In this document: positions 1 through 8,925 of the stretch, in pieces | How positions within the stretch are numbered: the first letter of the stretch is position 1 | Layout of the letters: the number at the start of each line of letters is the position of its first letter | Position numbers and translations under genes: made by a program | The notes under the pieces: model-generated | Told to the model about the DNA's origin: nothing | Databases searched by the model: none | The model's input: only the letters and a program-made list of their open reading frames with translations | Source: Crocinitomicaceae bacterium TMED114 | Lineage (GTDB): Bacteria > Bacteroidota > Bacteroidia > Flavobacteriales_D > Sanyastnellaceae | Reading direction: 5' to 3' | Assembly: GCA_002172485.2 (NCBI GenBank) | Contig: NHFP02000003.1 | Coordinates: 127,204-191,203 of the forward strand | DNA length: 64,000 bases

Positions 1-1272
1 AATGAATTCGGAGATGGCCGGGGCATCGATGCCGGCTTTGCCCCGGGTGAGGGCCTTCAGCAATTCGTAGGGCTTCTCCACCCCCTCGCGCCGGAGCACC
101 GTTTGGATGGCCTCGGCGACCACCGCCCACTGCGCCTCAAGGTCTGCGGAAATCCGGGCTTCGTTGAGCACCAGCTTGCCGAGGCCCTTCCGCAGGGATT
201 TCAGGGCAATCACGCTGTGCCCGACCGGGACCCCCACATTGCGCAGGACGGTGCTGTCGGTCAAGTCGCGCTGCAACCGGCTGATCGGCAGCTTGGCCGC
301 CAGGTGGGCCAACAAGGCATTGGCGACCCCGAGGTTGCCCTCGGAATTCTCGAAGTCGATGGGGTTGACCTTGTGCGGCATGGCGGAGGAGCCGACCTCC
401 CCTTCCACGACCCGCTGCTTGAAGTAATCGAGGCTGATGTAATGCCAGACGTCCCGATCGAGGTCGATCAGGATGGTGTGGATGCGCTCCAAAGCATGGC
501 ACCAGGCTGCGAGGTAGTCGTAGTGCTCGATCTGCGTGGTGGGATGGCTGCGGTGCAAGCCCAGCTCTTCTGAGACGAATTGGTCCGCGAACGCGTGCCA
601 ATCGGTGTCGGGATACGCCACATGGTGGGCATTGAATCCCCCTGTCGCCCCCCCGAACTTGGCGGCAAAGGGCACGGCCTCGAATTGGGCGATGGCGTGG
701 TCCAGCCGCTCCACGAACACCGACAGCTCCTTGCCCAGCGTCACCGGGCTCGCCGGCTGGCCGTGCGTGCGGGCCAGCATGGGCACCGACTTCCACGCTT
801 CGGCGAGGGCGTTCAGGTCTTCCCGTGTCGCTTGCAGCAAGGGCAGCAACACATCCGTCGTGGCCTCCATCATCGACAGGGGGATGGCGGTGTTGTTGAC
901 GTCCTGGGAGGTCAGACCGAAGTGAACGAACTCCGACCGGTCCTCCAGCCCGAGGGCAGGCAGCTTGTCCTTGATGAAATATTCCACCGCCTTCACGTCG
1001 TGGTTGGTCGTGCGTTCGATGTCCTTGACGGCTTGCGCATCCGACTCTCCGAAGGCCACGTAAATGGCGCGGAGACCGTCCACCTGCGCTTCGGTCAGGG
1101 CCGGCAATTGCGGCAGTCCCACACCGTGAAGCGCGATGAGGTATTCGATTTCCACCCGCACCCGGTATTGGATCAGGCCCGCTTCGGAGAAGTAGGCGGC
1201 GAGGGGAGCGGTGTGACGGCGGTAACGGCCATCGATGGGACTGATGGCGTTGAGGGTGGCGGAATCGGACAT
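1..1272 (-). CDS. purB: adenylosuccinate lyase, 3' end missing
   Basis: Adenylosuccinate lyase acts twice in purine synthesis, splitting fumarate from SAICAR and from adenylosuccinate in the cytosol. The frame starts at an ATG at 1272 (MSDSATLNAISPIDGRYRRH) and stays open to base 1, giving 424 residues. Family members have roughly 450, so only a short C-terminal tail is lost. Diagnostic stretches are NAISPIDGRYR at the N-terminus, the TSQDVNNTAIP segment, ARTHGQPASP with its catalytic-region histidine, and the lyase signature GSSAMPHKVNPIDFENSEGN. It is divergent from the MBL-fold gene at 1333, with 60 bases between the two starts. No purine-gene neighbours are seen here; purM lies about 46 kb away. 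The assignment is firm. Confidence 0.96.
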   Translation of the reverse strand, partial: MSDSATLNAISPIDGRYRRHTAPLAAYFSEAGLIQYRVRVEIEYLIALHGVGLPQLPALTEAQVDGLRAIYVAFGESDAQAVKDIERTTNHDVKAVEYFIKDKLPALGLEDRSEFVHFGLTSQDVNNTAIPLSMMEATTDVLLPLLQATREDLNALAEAWKSVPMLARTHGQPASPVTLGKELSVFVERLDHAIAQFEAVPFAAKFGGATGGFNAHHVAYPDTDWHAFADQFVSEELGLHRSHPTTQIEHYDYLAAWCHALERIHTILIDLDRDVWHYISLDYFKQRVVEGEVGSSAMPHKVNPIDFENSEGNLGVANALLAHLAAKLPISRLQRDLTDSTVLRNVGVPVGHSVIALKSLRKGLGKLVLNEARISADLEAQWAVVAEAIQTVLRREGVEKPYELLKALTRGKAGIDAPAISEFI

Positions 1273-1291
1273 ACTGCGCTTCGGCAAAGGC

Positions 1292-1299
1292 CAAAAATA
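1292..1299 (-). promoter_or_regulatory. predicted -7 element of the purB promoter
   Basis: The minus strand reads TATTTTTG, which matches the Bacteroidota -7 consensus TAnnTTTG, 20 bases before the purB ATG. No convincing -33 TTG is seen at the usual distance, so this rests on one element plus position. Confidence 0.45.
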
Positions 1300-1332
1300 C
1301 GGCGCGCCGTGGGGCGGACCTACCTTGGCGGC

Positions 1333-2205
1333 ATGAACCTGCACACGGTCACCCACGGATTGTTCAAGCTCGATGGCGGCGCCATGTTCGGCGTTGTGCC
1401 AAAGCCCTTGTGGTCCAAGCACCACCCCACCGACCAACGCAACCGATGCGATTGGGCCCTCCGCTCCCTCCTGATCGAGAACGGCGACCGGCTGATGCTG
1501 GTCGACTGCGGCATGGGCGACAAGCAAGGCGAGAAGTTTTTCGGCCACTACGCCCCGCGCAACGAGGACCTCGACGCCCAACTGAACGCCATGGGATTCC
1601 ACCGGAACGACATCACGGACGTGTTCCTGACCCACCTGCATTTCGACCATTGCGGTGGCGCCATTCGCCGCCGTGAGGACGACCCGGACCGCTTCGAACC
1701 CGCCTTTGCCGAGGCCACCTTCTGGAGCACGGAACGCCACTGGGATTGGGCCAACAACCCGAACCCCCGCGAAAAGGCGAGCTTCCTCCAAGAGAACATC
1801 CACCCCATTGAAGCCTCCGGCCAGTTGCAATTCATCCCCCGCGCCGAAGGCACCACCGACACCCGCGGCCCGATTCCCGGATTCCCTGACCTCGACGTGC
1901 TCTTTGTGGATGGCCACACCGAAAGCCAGATGCTGCCCCTGCTGAAGCAGGCAGACCGAAAGGCGCTGTTCACGGCTGACCTCCTGCCGTCCACGACCCA
2001 CATCCCGACCGCGTGGGTCATGGGCTATGACACGCGCCCCCTGATGACCGTGGCGGAAAAGGAGCGCATCTTGACCTGTGCGGAACGCGAGCAGTGGACG
2101 CTCCTGTTCGAGCACGACGCCCACCATGAGGCCGCCACGGTGCACCGCACCGAAAAGGGCATCCGGTTGGAGCGGGCTGGAGCACGGTCCGAATTTGATT
2201 GGTAA
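1333..2205 (+). CDS. MBL-fold metallo-hydrolase, lactonase-like
   Basis: A 290-residue cytosolic metallo-beta-lactamase-fold hydrolase with no signal peptide. The metal-binding motif HLHFDH lies at residues 101-106, after an LVDCGMGD strand near residue 58. Later metal ligands fit FVDGHTESQ, TADLLPSTTH and the FEHDAHH segment. The spacing and the N-terminal THGLFKLDGG stretch resemble the quorum-quenching lactonase/YtnP-like subgroup, but the substrate cannot be read from sequence. The ATG at 1333 is chosen because the open frame upstream lies antisense to purB and has no family similarity. It is divergent from purB and ends 12 bases before the convergent pyrD stop. The fold is certain; the reaction is not. 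Confidence 0.85.
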   Translation: MNLHTVTHGLFKLDGGAMFGVVPKPLWSKHHPTDQRNRCDWALRSLLIENGDRLMLVDCGMGDKQGEKFFGHYAPRNEDLDAQLNAMGFHRNDITDVFLTHLHFDHCGGAIRRREDDPDRFEPAFAEATFWSTERHWDWANNPNPREKASFLQENIHPIEASGQLQFIPRAEGTTDTRGPIPGFPDLDVLFVDGHTESQMLPLLKQADRKALFTADLLPSTTHIPTAWVMGYDTRPLMTVAEKERILTCAEREQWTLLFEHDAHHEAATVHRTEKGIRLERAGARSEFDW

Positions 2206-2217
2206 GGCCGTTCGACC

Positions 2218-3267
2218 TCAGCGCAAGCCCTGCAGGCAATCGCGCACAATCCCAGGCCCGGTGTACACCATGCCGCTGTAGACCTGAACGAGGTCTGCAC
2301 CGGCCTCCACCTTTTCGCGGGCAGACGCGCCATCCTCGATGCCGCCCACGCCGATGATGGCAAAGTCACCGCGCTCCCTCAAGTAACGGACCACCTCCGT
2401 ACTGCGGGCGCGGACCGGGGCGCCGCTCAATCCTCCCGCACCGATGGCATCGACCTCGGCTTTGGGCGCCTGCAGGCCGTCACGCGAAATGGTGGTGTTC
2501 GTGGCAATGACCCCGTCGATGCCCGTATCCGCCACGAGGGCCACGATGTCATCGAGCTGTACATCGGTCAAGTCCGGCGCGATCTTCAGAAAGACAGGGC
2601 GCTGCACCTCCTGTGCCCGATTGTGCTCCTGAAGCCGTTGAAGCAACGCGGTCAATGGAGCGCGGTCTTGCAATTCCCGGAGTCCCGGCGTGTTGGGGGA
2701 GCTGACGTTGACTGCGAAATAATCCACGTGGGGATGCAGACCCACAAAACAAGTGTGGTAGTCGTCTGCCGCGCGTTCATTGGGCGTCACCTTGTTGCGG
2801 CCGATGTTGCCCCCGACGATGAGGCCCTCCGGACGGCGCTTCAGTCGTTCGATCAAGGCGTCCAACCCCCCATTGTTGAACCCCATCCGGTTGATGAGCC
2901 CGCGGTCCTCCTTGAGTCGAAACAGGCGTGGCTTTGGATTGCCCGGCTGCGGTTTCGGCGTCACCGTCCCCACTTCCACAAAGGCAAACCCCATCGCCTT
3001 CAGCTCGTGAAGCCAACGGCCATCCTTGTCGAAGCCAGCCGCCAAGCCCACGCGGTGTGGGAAGGACAACCCGGCCACCTCGGTGACATCGCCGGGCGTC
3101 GCACCCGGATCCATGGACCGCTTCAAAGCGCCTGCCATGCCCGGCAGGGACAGCCCAAACCCGAACAGCCCCATGGTCCGGTAGTGCGCCTTTTCGGGAT
3201 CCATGCCAAAAGCGACAGGGCGAATGACGGAGCGATACAGACGGGTTCCGAGGGGGGCTTGGCTCAT
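2218..3267 (-). CDS. pyrD: dihydroorotate dehydrogenase (quinone), class 2
   Basis: Oxidises dihydroorotate to orotate with FMN and passes the electrons to membrane quinones, in pyrimidine synthesis. The protein is 349 residues. The N-terminal helix (LYRSVIRPVAFGMDPEKAHY) is the class 2 membrane-association region. FMN and substrate motifs include AAGFDKDGRWL, GTVTPKPQPGNPKPR, RMGFNNGG, the catalytic-serine loop NVSSPNTPGLR, ATNTT and IGVGGIEDG. I chose the ATG at 3267 because 24 extra upstream in-frame residues have no family counterpart. It is convergent with the MBL-fold gene. The second pyrimidine gene, pyrF, lies at about 45 kb, so the pathway genes are scattered. Confidence 0.96.
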   Translation of the reverse strand: MSQAPLGTRLYRSVIRPVAFGMDPEKAHYRTMGLFGFGLSLPGMAGALKRSMDPGATPGDVTEVAGLSFPHRVGLAAGFDKDGRWLHELKAMGFAFVEVGTVTPKPQPGNPKPRLFRLKEDRGLINRMGFNNGGLDALIERLKRRPEGLIVGGNIGRNKVTPNERAADDYHTCFVGLHPHVDYFAVNVSSPNTPGLRELQDRAPLTALLQRLQEHNRAQEVQRPVFLKIAPDLTDVQLDDIVALVADTGIDGVIATNTTISRDGLQAPKAEVDAIGAGGLSGAPVRARSTEVVRYLRERGDFAIIGVGGIEDGASAREKVEAGADLVQVYSGMVYTGPGIVRDCLQGLR

Positions 3268-3340
3268 GGCCTGCAAAGATGTTGATAAACCTGTTGACAC
3301 GGCCACTCCGTATGTCAGAAGAGTCTGACGAATCGGCAAA

Positions 3341-3348
3341 TAGCTTTG
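3341..3348 (+). promoter_or_regulatory. predicted -7 element
   Basis: TAGCTTTG matches TAnnTTTG and lies 15 bases upstream of the ATG at 3364, giving a very short leader. No -33 element is obvious. Confidence 0.4.
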
Positions 3349-3363
3349 AGGCGAACCTGAGCC

Positions 3364-3927
3364 ATGCTGTTCAACTGGGGCAAAAAGAGACTAAAAAAGG
3401 ACGAGGTAGCGCGTTTGTTCGTGCACGCCACACTCGACAGTGTGGAGGATGCCTGGCCCGACGTCGCCGGCCTCATCCGCGAATCCCCCCACTTTGAGCG
3501 TCCGCCGCACATCGATGAAGGCGATGCAGCCCCCTTCCTGCTGGTGGTGTTGGCTGGCAACCTCGAGTTCCTCCCCCATTTCTTCGAAGGCGGCTCCGAT
3601 CAAGCGCTGATTCAAGCCATCCTCGCTGAGCTGTCCAAAGAACTGGAGGTGTCCCCGGATCAGATTTCCGCCCGCATCGAGCAAGTGCGCAAGCGCATGG
3701 TGCATTCCAACCGCCCGTCGAAAAAGACGCTCAGCGCGATGGCCCGGGGCATCTATCTCGAATACGGTCTCAACGACTGTCAGGAGGAGTACTTCCGTTC
3801 GCTCAACGTGCCCAACCCGCGGTTTTTGATGCAGATGGAAGAAGTGCTGCATCACTTCCTCTGGGATTGGACGTCCTTCCAGGAGCAGTACAAGATGCAG
3901 CTCCAGACCTCCGGCATCACCGCCTGA
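3364..3927 (+). CDS. conserved hypothetical cytosolic protein
   Basis: I do not recognise this 187-residue protein. It has no signal peptide or membrane segment. It is acidic overall with a basic N-terminus (WGKKRLKKDEVARLF), predicted to be mostly helical, with an aromatic C-terminal part (HHFLWDWTSFQEQY). The coding quality is good and a TAnnTTTG-like promoter element lies just upstream, so it is probably a real gene. It is transcribed away from pyrD and towards smpB, whose stop lies four bases beyond its own. No function is proposed. Confidence 0.75.
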   Translation: MLFNWGKKRLKKDEVARLFVHATLDSVEDAWPDVAGLIRESPHFERPPHIDEGDAAPFLLVVLAGNLEFLPHFFEGGSDQALIQAILAELSKELEVSPDQISARIEQVRKRMVHSNRPSKKTLSAMARGIYLEYGLNDCQEEYFRSLNVPNPRFLMQMEEVLHHFLWDWTSFQEQYKMQLQTSGITA

Positions 3928-3930
3928 TCC

Positions 3931-4371
3931 TCACCCCCTTCTCCGGTCCAGGTCCCGCTCCTGGTCGCGGTCTTTGATGGTGTTGCGCTTGTCCACCAGC
4001 TTTTTGCCTTTGGCGACCGCAATGTCCAGCTTGGCATACCCGCTGTCCGAGATGAACAGGCGCGTGGGCACCACGGTCACACCCACATCGCGCAGTTTCC
4101 GCTGGAGCTTGGTCAACTCCGTCCGCTTCAAGAGCAACTTCCGGATGCGTCGGGGCTCGTGGGTCACATAGCCGGCATGGTCGTAAGGCTCGACGTGCAT
4201 GTTGAAGATGAAGAATTCGTCGCCCTGAAAGCGGCAGTACGCCTCCATGATGCTCGCCTTGCCCGCACGGATGCTCTTGATTTCGGTGCCCTGAAGCTGC
4301 ATTCCAGCCGTGTACCGATCGGTCAGGAAATAGCTGAATGCCGCCTTCTTGTTCTTGATCTCCACACCCAT
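3931..4371 (-). CDS. smpB: SsrA-binding protein
   Basis: SmpB binds tmRNA and delivers it to stalled ribosomes for trans-translation. The protein has 146 residues from the ATG at 4371, which begins MGVEIKNKKAAFSYFL, the usual N-terminus in Bacteroidota. An upstream ATG at 4398 would add nine residues (MHGSYFSPR) that look atypical. Family motifs present are LQGTEIKSIRAGKASI, the GDEFFIFNMHV strand, HEPRRIRKLLL, and the basic tail ending in KRNTIKDRDQERDLDRR. It is divergent from the exported protein at 4443. A TATTTTTC sequence at 4379-4386 on the minus strand could be its -7 element, which would make the message nearly leaderless. ssrA is not in this window. Confidence 0.94.
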   Translation of the reverse strand: MGVEIKNKKAAFSYFLTDRYTAGMQLQGTEIKSIRAGKASIMEAYCRFQGDEFFIFNMHVEPYDHAGYVTHEPRRIRKLLLKRTELTKLQRKLRDVGVTVVPTRLFISDSGYAKLDIAVAKGKKLVDKRNTIKDRDQERDLDRRRG

Positions 4372-4442
4372 GCGTGGCGAAAAATACGACCCGTGCATCC
4401 AGCGGAGCCAACGATTTGCCCGCGCCTTGCGTCCTTTGTTGT

Positions 4443-6128
4443 GTGAAGCGATTCTTCCTCTTCCTCCTGATCGGCGCCGCCTTCGACCTCAGTGCGCAGA
4501 CCGTCGGACTGCTGTCCAACACTGCCGAGGCCTTCGATGGGTATACCCTCGTGGCCCCTACCGGCGCGACCCGGACGCACCTCATCGACAACTGCGGCCA
4601 GATCATCCAGCAGTGGGACAGCGACTTTCGCGCCGGGGAATCGGCATACCTGCTCGAGGACGGCTCCCTGCTCCGGACTTGCCGCCAAACGAGCAACGTC
4701 TTCAACGGCGGCGGGATCGGCGGACGCATTGAGCGGTTTTCCTGGGAGGGCGATCTCATGTGGAGTGTCGACCTCGCCAACGACACCCTGCACCACCACC
4801 ACGACATGGCGTGGCTGCCCAATGGTCACCTGGTCGTTCTCGCCTGGGAATACAAGAGTCCAGAAGACGCCGCGGCAGCCGGTCGATTGGGAGATGGAGA
4901 CAGCCCCCTCTGGCCCCCTGCCCTGCTGGAAATCGCACCCGACGGCGCATCCGGCGGCGACATCGTTTGGGAATGGCATGCATGGGACCACCTGATTCAA
5001 GACGTGTCGCCGGACTTGCCGAATTACGGGGACCCGGCGGACCACATCCAGCGCTTCGACATCAACTACGCGGAGGTGTCCGGCGGTGGATTCCCCGGAG
5101 GTTCGAACGGCGGGGACTGGTTCCATTGCAACGCCGTCACCTACCACCCGGGGCTGGACCAGCTCATTCTGAACTCCCGGAATTGGAACGAATTCTACAT
5201 CCTCGACCACAACCTGACCACAGAAGAGGCTGCAGGACCTGAAGGAGATCTGCTGTACCGATGGGGGAATCCGCAGGCCTATGGGCGGGGAACTTCCGCC
5301 GACCGCAAGCTCTTCCAACAACACGACCCCCACTGGATCCTCGATGACGGTCCGACCAGCGCCGGCGGGGATCCGGACATCGCGGTCCTCCTCTACAACA
5401 ACGGCAACGGCCGGCCGGGCGGCAATGCCAGCACCGTCGACGAATTGACCCTTCCCTGGAATGCCGCCTCGGGGAGCTACTCCTTGCCTCCGGAGGGAGA
5501 ACCCTTCGCACCCACCGAATTGGACTGGAGCTGGCCGGAAGACCTCACCCCGGACTTCCACAGTCCCAACATCAGCGGCGCACAGCGCATGCCCAACGGC
5601 AACACCCTCATCTGCGAAGGCAATCCCGGCCACCTCTTCGAAATCAACGGTGCGGGCGATGTGGTCTGGGAGTACATCACCGCCTACAATCAATTCGGGG
5701 CTGTCAGCCAAGGCGACAATCCCTTTGGCAACAGCACGTTCCGCGCCTACCGCTATGCACCGGACTACCCCGGACTTGCGGGGCGGGACCTCACGCCGGG
5801 CCCTGTGGTGGAAAGCAACCCCCTGCCGTTTGACTGCAGCCTGTCCCCGGCTTCGGTGGACACCACGACGCAGGACATCCGGACGCCGGACGGCCATGTT
5901 CAGTTGGGGCCCAACCCTGCCTCCGAGCTGCTCCGGATTCAAGCGGACCGGCCTGTCCGATGTGACCTGCTCGATGCCATGGGGCGCTCCCTGGCCTGCG
6001 GTGCGGCCCTCTCGGACCACCACGAACTCGAGGTTGGCGACCTGCCCAACGGCCTGGTGTGGATTCGGCTGACCGACGTCCACGGCCGCCCGGTCGGAAC
6101 ACCCCATCGCATTCTCATCGCGCACTGA
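4443..6128 (+). CDS. T9SS-exported arylsulfotransferase-like propeller protein
   Basis: A 561-residue secreted protein. Translation probably starts at the GTG at 4443, directly before a clean signal peptide (KRFFLFLLIGAAFDLSAQ). The middle resembles the ASST/Arylsulfotran_2 beta-propeller group: a strand set with CGQIIQQWDS, the HHHHDMAWLPNGHLVVLAWE segment, and IVWEWHAWDHLIQD. The last 75 or so residues (from VQLGPNPASELLRI) form a type A T9SS sorting domain, so the product should cross the outer membrane through the Por system. It is followed at 30 bases by a paralogue, and the two probably form an operon. Whether it has sulfotransferase activity is unknown; a propeller with another role is possible. 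Confidence 0.8.
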   Translation: MKRFFLFLLIGAAFDLSAQTVGLLSNTAEAFDGYTLVAPTGATRTHLIDNCGQIIQQWDSDFRAGESAYLLEDGSLLRTCRQTSNVFNGGGIGGRIERFSWEGDLMWSVDLANDTLHHHHDMAWLPNGHLVVLAWEYKSPEDAAAAGRLGDGDSPLWPPALLEIAPDGASGGDIVWEWHAWDHLIQDVSPDLPNYGDPADHIQRFDINYAEVSGGGFPGGSNGGDWFHCNAVTYHPGLDQLILNSRNWNEFYILDHNLTTEEAAGPEGDLLYRWGNPQAYGRGTSADRKLFQQHDPHWILDDGPTSAGGDPDIAVLLYNNGNGRPGGNASTVDELTLPWNAASGSYSLPPEGEPFAPTELDWSWPEDLTPDFHSPNISGAQRMPNGNTLICEGNPGHLFEINGAGDVVWEYITAYNQFGAVSQGDNPFGNSTFRAYRYAPDYPGLAGRDLTPGPVVESNPLPFDCSLSPASVDTTTQDIRTPDGHVQLGPNPASELLRIQADRPVRCDLLDAMGRSLACGAALSDHHELEVGDLPNGLVWIRLTDVHGRPVGTPHRILIAH

Positions 6129-6157
6129 CGATCTTGCACCCGATTCAACTCTCCCGC

Positions 6158-8119
6158 ATGAACCTCCGATTCAAGGCCCTGCCGGCTTTCCTCCTCGTCG
6201 CAACGACCTCCTTTGCCCAGAACACCGTGGGTACGATCGCCTATGATCCCGACCTCTACACGGACGGGTACACGATGATCTATCCCCACAACCAGAACCG
6301 CGCCATGCTGCTCAATGCCTGTGGCGAAGTGGTCCACGACTGGACCATCGATGCTGCGCGGCGCCCGGGCAACACAGCTTACCTCCAACCCAACGGCGAC
6401 CTCATCATGACGTCCCGCCCCGCTTCGGTCGGCGACGACCCCATCTGGGCCGGTGGCGGTGGCGCCACCATCGAACGCCGCACTTGGGACAACGACATCC
6501 TCTGGAGCTTCACGGCCAACAACGACAGCCTTCGCCTGCACCACGATTTTACCGTCACCCCTGAGGGCAATGTCATCGCCATCTGCTGGGAGGTCATCGA
6601 CAGCCTCGAGTGCATCGCTCAGGGCCGGAACCCCGAGCTGCTCACCGGTGGAGAATTGTGGAGCGACAAGCTCATCGAACTCCAACCCGACGGCATGGGC
6701 GGTGCCAACATCGTCTGGGAATGGCGCGCCTGGGACCACCTCGTCCAAGACTTCGACAGTACCAAGGCCAACTTTGGCGTGATTGCCGATGAGCAGCACA
6801 AAATCGACATCAACTTCGGCTCCTTGAGCTCCCAACCGGCGGACTGGCTGCACATGAATGCCGTGGACTACTTTCCCTTCTACGACACCGCCGGACAGAT
6901 CATCATGAGTGTGCCCACCTTCAACGAGGTGTGGGTCATCTGGCACGATTACCAATTCAACGACAACCTCATTTGGCGTTGGGGCAACCCGCAGGCTTAT
7001 GACCGTGGCGACAGCACGGACCAACGCCTCTTCTACCAGCACGACATCCACTGGGGCAATGGACTCGGGGTCAACCCCGGCAACCCGGACTGGAACCGGT
7101 TCTTCGTCTTCAACAACCGCGTACCCAATGTGGACACCACGGGCTTCCACTCCGAGGCTGCGGTCATTTCGCCCATCTTCGACGAATACGACGGGGGCTA
7201 CGAGTGGAATCCCACCCTCCAACGGTGGGGACCGGACGACTTCCAGTGGACCTACACCCAGCCCGGATTGGCCAGCAGCGGCCTGAGCTCCTTCCAGCGC
7301 TTCGGCAACGGCAGCAACCTCATCTGCAGTGGCCGCACCGGCGAGCTGTTCGAGCTCACCGAAGACGGACAGCTCGCTTGGGAATACCGGACGCCCCTGC
7401 TTCAAGGCGCACCGGTGGAGCAAGGCACCGAACTCCAACTCAACAACAACCTGACTTTCCGCGCCGACCGTTACCCGGCGAACTTCCCCGCTTTCGACGG
7501 CCAGGACCTGACCTCCGGCGACATCATTGAAGTCAACCCCATGCCCCTCGAGGTCTGCGCGCCTTTGGTGCTCTGCGAGGACTCGACTGCCTGCAACTTC
7601 GGAGAAGAAGGAGACTGCCTGTTCCTGAATGGATTCACCACGGTGGACGATGCCACCGGCTTCCTCGGTTGCGAAGTGTCCGGTGCGACGGCCCCGTATG
7701 AATTCGTCCTGCTCACAGGCGATCTGGAACCCACGGGCATCAATGGGGGTGCCGGCAACGAGTCCATTGGCTGGAGCGGTTTGACCGATGGGGCCTACTG
7801 CGTGGAGGTCACCGACGCCACAGGCTGCATGGCCGTGTTCTGCGACACCCTTGGCCTGTCGGTTGTGTCCGATGTCGAGCGCGGTCACTTCCGGATTCAA
7901 CCCAACCCCGCCTTGGACGCCGTCCGCCTCGTCCTGCCCACCCACTGGACCCAACCTGCGATCCTGGTTCGGGACGCCGCCGGCCGCGAGGTCATGGCAC
8001 CCGCCGTGACGACAGGGGCGACCTCCTTGAATGTGGGCCGGCTCGCTCCGGGCACCTACCTCATCGAGGTGCGGCACGACGGTGGCGTGGCCATCGAGCG
8101 GTTGGTGGTGCGCCGCTGA
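6158..8119 (+). CDS. T9SS-exported arylsulfotransferase-like protein, paralogue of upstream gene
   Basis: A 653-residue exported protein with signal peptide MNLRFKALPAFLLVATTSFA. It shares the order of motifs with its neighbour: CGEVVHDWTIDAARRPGNTA, LHHDFTVTPEGNVIAICWE, IVWEWRAWDHLVQDF and RWGNPQAYDRGDSTDQRLFY. Between propeller and tail it carries an added Ig-like/SprB-like stretch (about residues 470-570, with APYEFVLLTGDLEP and GAYCVEVTDATGC). A type A T9SS sorting domain follows from IQPNPALDAVRLVL. The ATG at 6158 is preferred because it opens the signal peptide; upstream in-frame codons overlap the previous gene. Tandem duplication followed by divergence is the simplest history. The substrate is not known. 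Confidence 0.8.
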   Translation: MNLRFKALPAFLLVATTSFAQNTVGTIAYDPDLYTDGYTMIYPHNQNRAMLLNACGEVVHDWTIDAARRPGNTAYLQPNGDLIMTSRPASVGDDPIWAGGGGATIERRTWDNDILWSFTANNDSLRLHHDFTVTPEGNVIAICWEVIDSLECIAQGRNPELLTGGELWSDKLIELQPDGMGGANIVWEWRAWDHLVQDFDSTKANFGVIADEQHKIDINFGSLSSQPADWLHMNAVDYFPFYDTAGQIIMSVPTFNEVWVIWHDYQFNDNLIWRWGNPQAYDRGDSTDQRLFYQHDIHWGNGLGVNPGNPDWNRFFVFNNRVPNVDTTGFHSEAAVISPIFDEYDGGYEWNPTLQRWGPDDFQWTYTQPGLASSGLSSFQRFGNGSNLICSGRTGELFELTEDGQLAWEYRTPLLQGAPVEQGTELQLNNNLTFRADRYPANFPAFDGQDLTSGDIIEVNPMPLEVCAPLVLCEDSTACNFGEEGDCLFLNGFTTVDDATGFLGCEVSGATAPYEFVLLTGDLEPTGINGGAGNESIGWSGLTDGAYCVEVTDATGCMAVFCDTLGLSVVSDVERGHFRIQPNPALDAVRLVLPTHWTQPAILVRDAAGREVMAPAVTTGATSLNVGRLAPGTYLIEVRHDGGVAIERLVVRR

Positions 8120-8139
8120 GGCGCGACCTTGTCCGAGCG

Positions 8140-8922
8140 ATGAACCACGACACCATCCTCTCTTCCCGAGACGGCGCGGTCTTGACGTTGACCCTGAACC
8201 GTCCAGCCGCGTACAACAGCTTCACCCGTCCGATGGCCGCCGCGTTGCAGGCTGGCTTGGATGAGGCCGCTGCGGACGACAGCATCCGCTGCGTGGTCCT
8301 CATCGGGGAGGGCAAGGCCTTTTGTGCGGGGCAGGACCTGAAAGAAGTCACTGCGGACGATGCGCCACCGCTGGAAGACATCGTCCACGGCACCTACAAC
8401 ACCACCGTCCGCAAAATGCGGTCCTTGGCCAAGCCCATCATTGCAGCGGTCAATGGGGTTGCGGCAGGCGCCGGGGCCAACATCGCCCTCGCGGCAGACC
8501 TCTGCGTCGCGGTGGAAGGGGCCAAATTCATCCAGGCCTTCTCCAAGATTGGCTTGATCCCGGACAGTGGTGGCACATGGATGTTGCCCAAGCTCATCGG
8601 TCTCCAACGCGCCACGGCGCTGGCCTACCTCGGTACGCCGGTCAGTGCGCCCGAAGCGGCGGCCATGGGCATGATCCACAAGGCCATTCCCGCAGACGAC
8701 TTCCACGCCGAGGTCACCGCCCTCGCCACCCACTTGGCCAGCATGCCCACCCGCGGGCTGGCCCTGACCAAGGCGGCCTTCAACGCCGGGTTTGACCAAA
8801 GCCTCGATGCCCAACTCGATACCGAGATGAAGCTTCAGGCCGAAGCGTCACGTTCTAGCGATTACGCAGAAGGCGTGGTAGCCTTTCTGGAAAAGCGCGC
8901 GCCCCACTTCCAAGGACATTGA
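8140..8922 (+). CDS. paaG: PaaG-like enoyl-CoA hydratase/isomerase
   Basis: A crotonase-fold protein of 260 residues. The oxyanion-hole segments are FCAGQDLKEV and NGVAAGAGANIALAADLC. The acidic catalytic region reads AFSKIGLIPDSGGTW, and the C-terminus reads SSDYAEGVVAFLEKRAPHF. Both of these are close to E. coli PaaG, the epoxyphenylacetyl-CoA isomerase (ring 1,2-epoxide to oxepin-CoA) that also has enoyl-CoA isomerase activity. No other phenylacetate genes occur nearby, so a general acyl-CoA isomerase role is equally possible. It follows the exported protein by 20 bases and precedes the DUF551-like gene by three, suggesting one transcript. Confidence 0.82.
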   Translation: MNHDTILSSRDGAVLTLTLNRPAAYNSFTRPMAAALQAGLDEAAADDSIRCVVLIGEGKAFCAGQDLKEVTADDAPPLEDIVHGTYNTTVRKMRSLAKPIIAAVNGVAAGAGANIALAADLCVAVEGAKFIQAFSKIGLIPDSGGTWMLPKLIGLQRATALAYLGTPVSAPEAAAMGMIHKAIPADDFHAEVTALATHLASMPTRGLALTKAAFNAGFDQSLDAQLDTEMKLQAEASRSSDYAEGVVAFLEKRAPHFQGH

Positions 8923-8925
8923 CCC

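Noticed and set aside
137..1294. A 385-codon minus-strand frame over purB
   Set aside because: It is purB in the wrong frame; the correct frame shows adenylosuccinate lyase motifs throughout.
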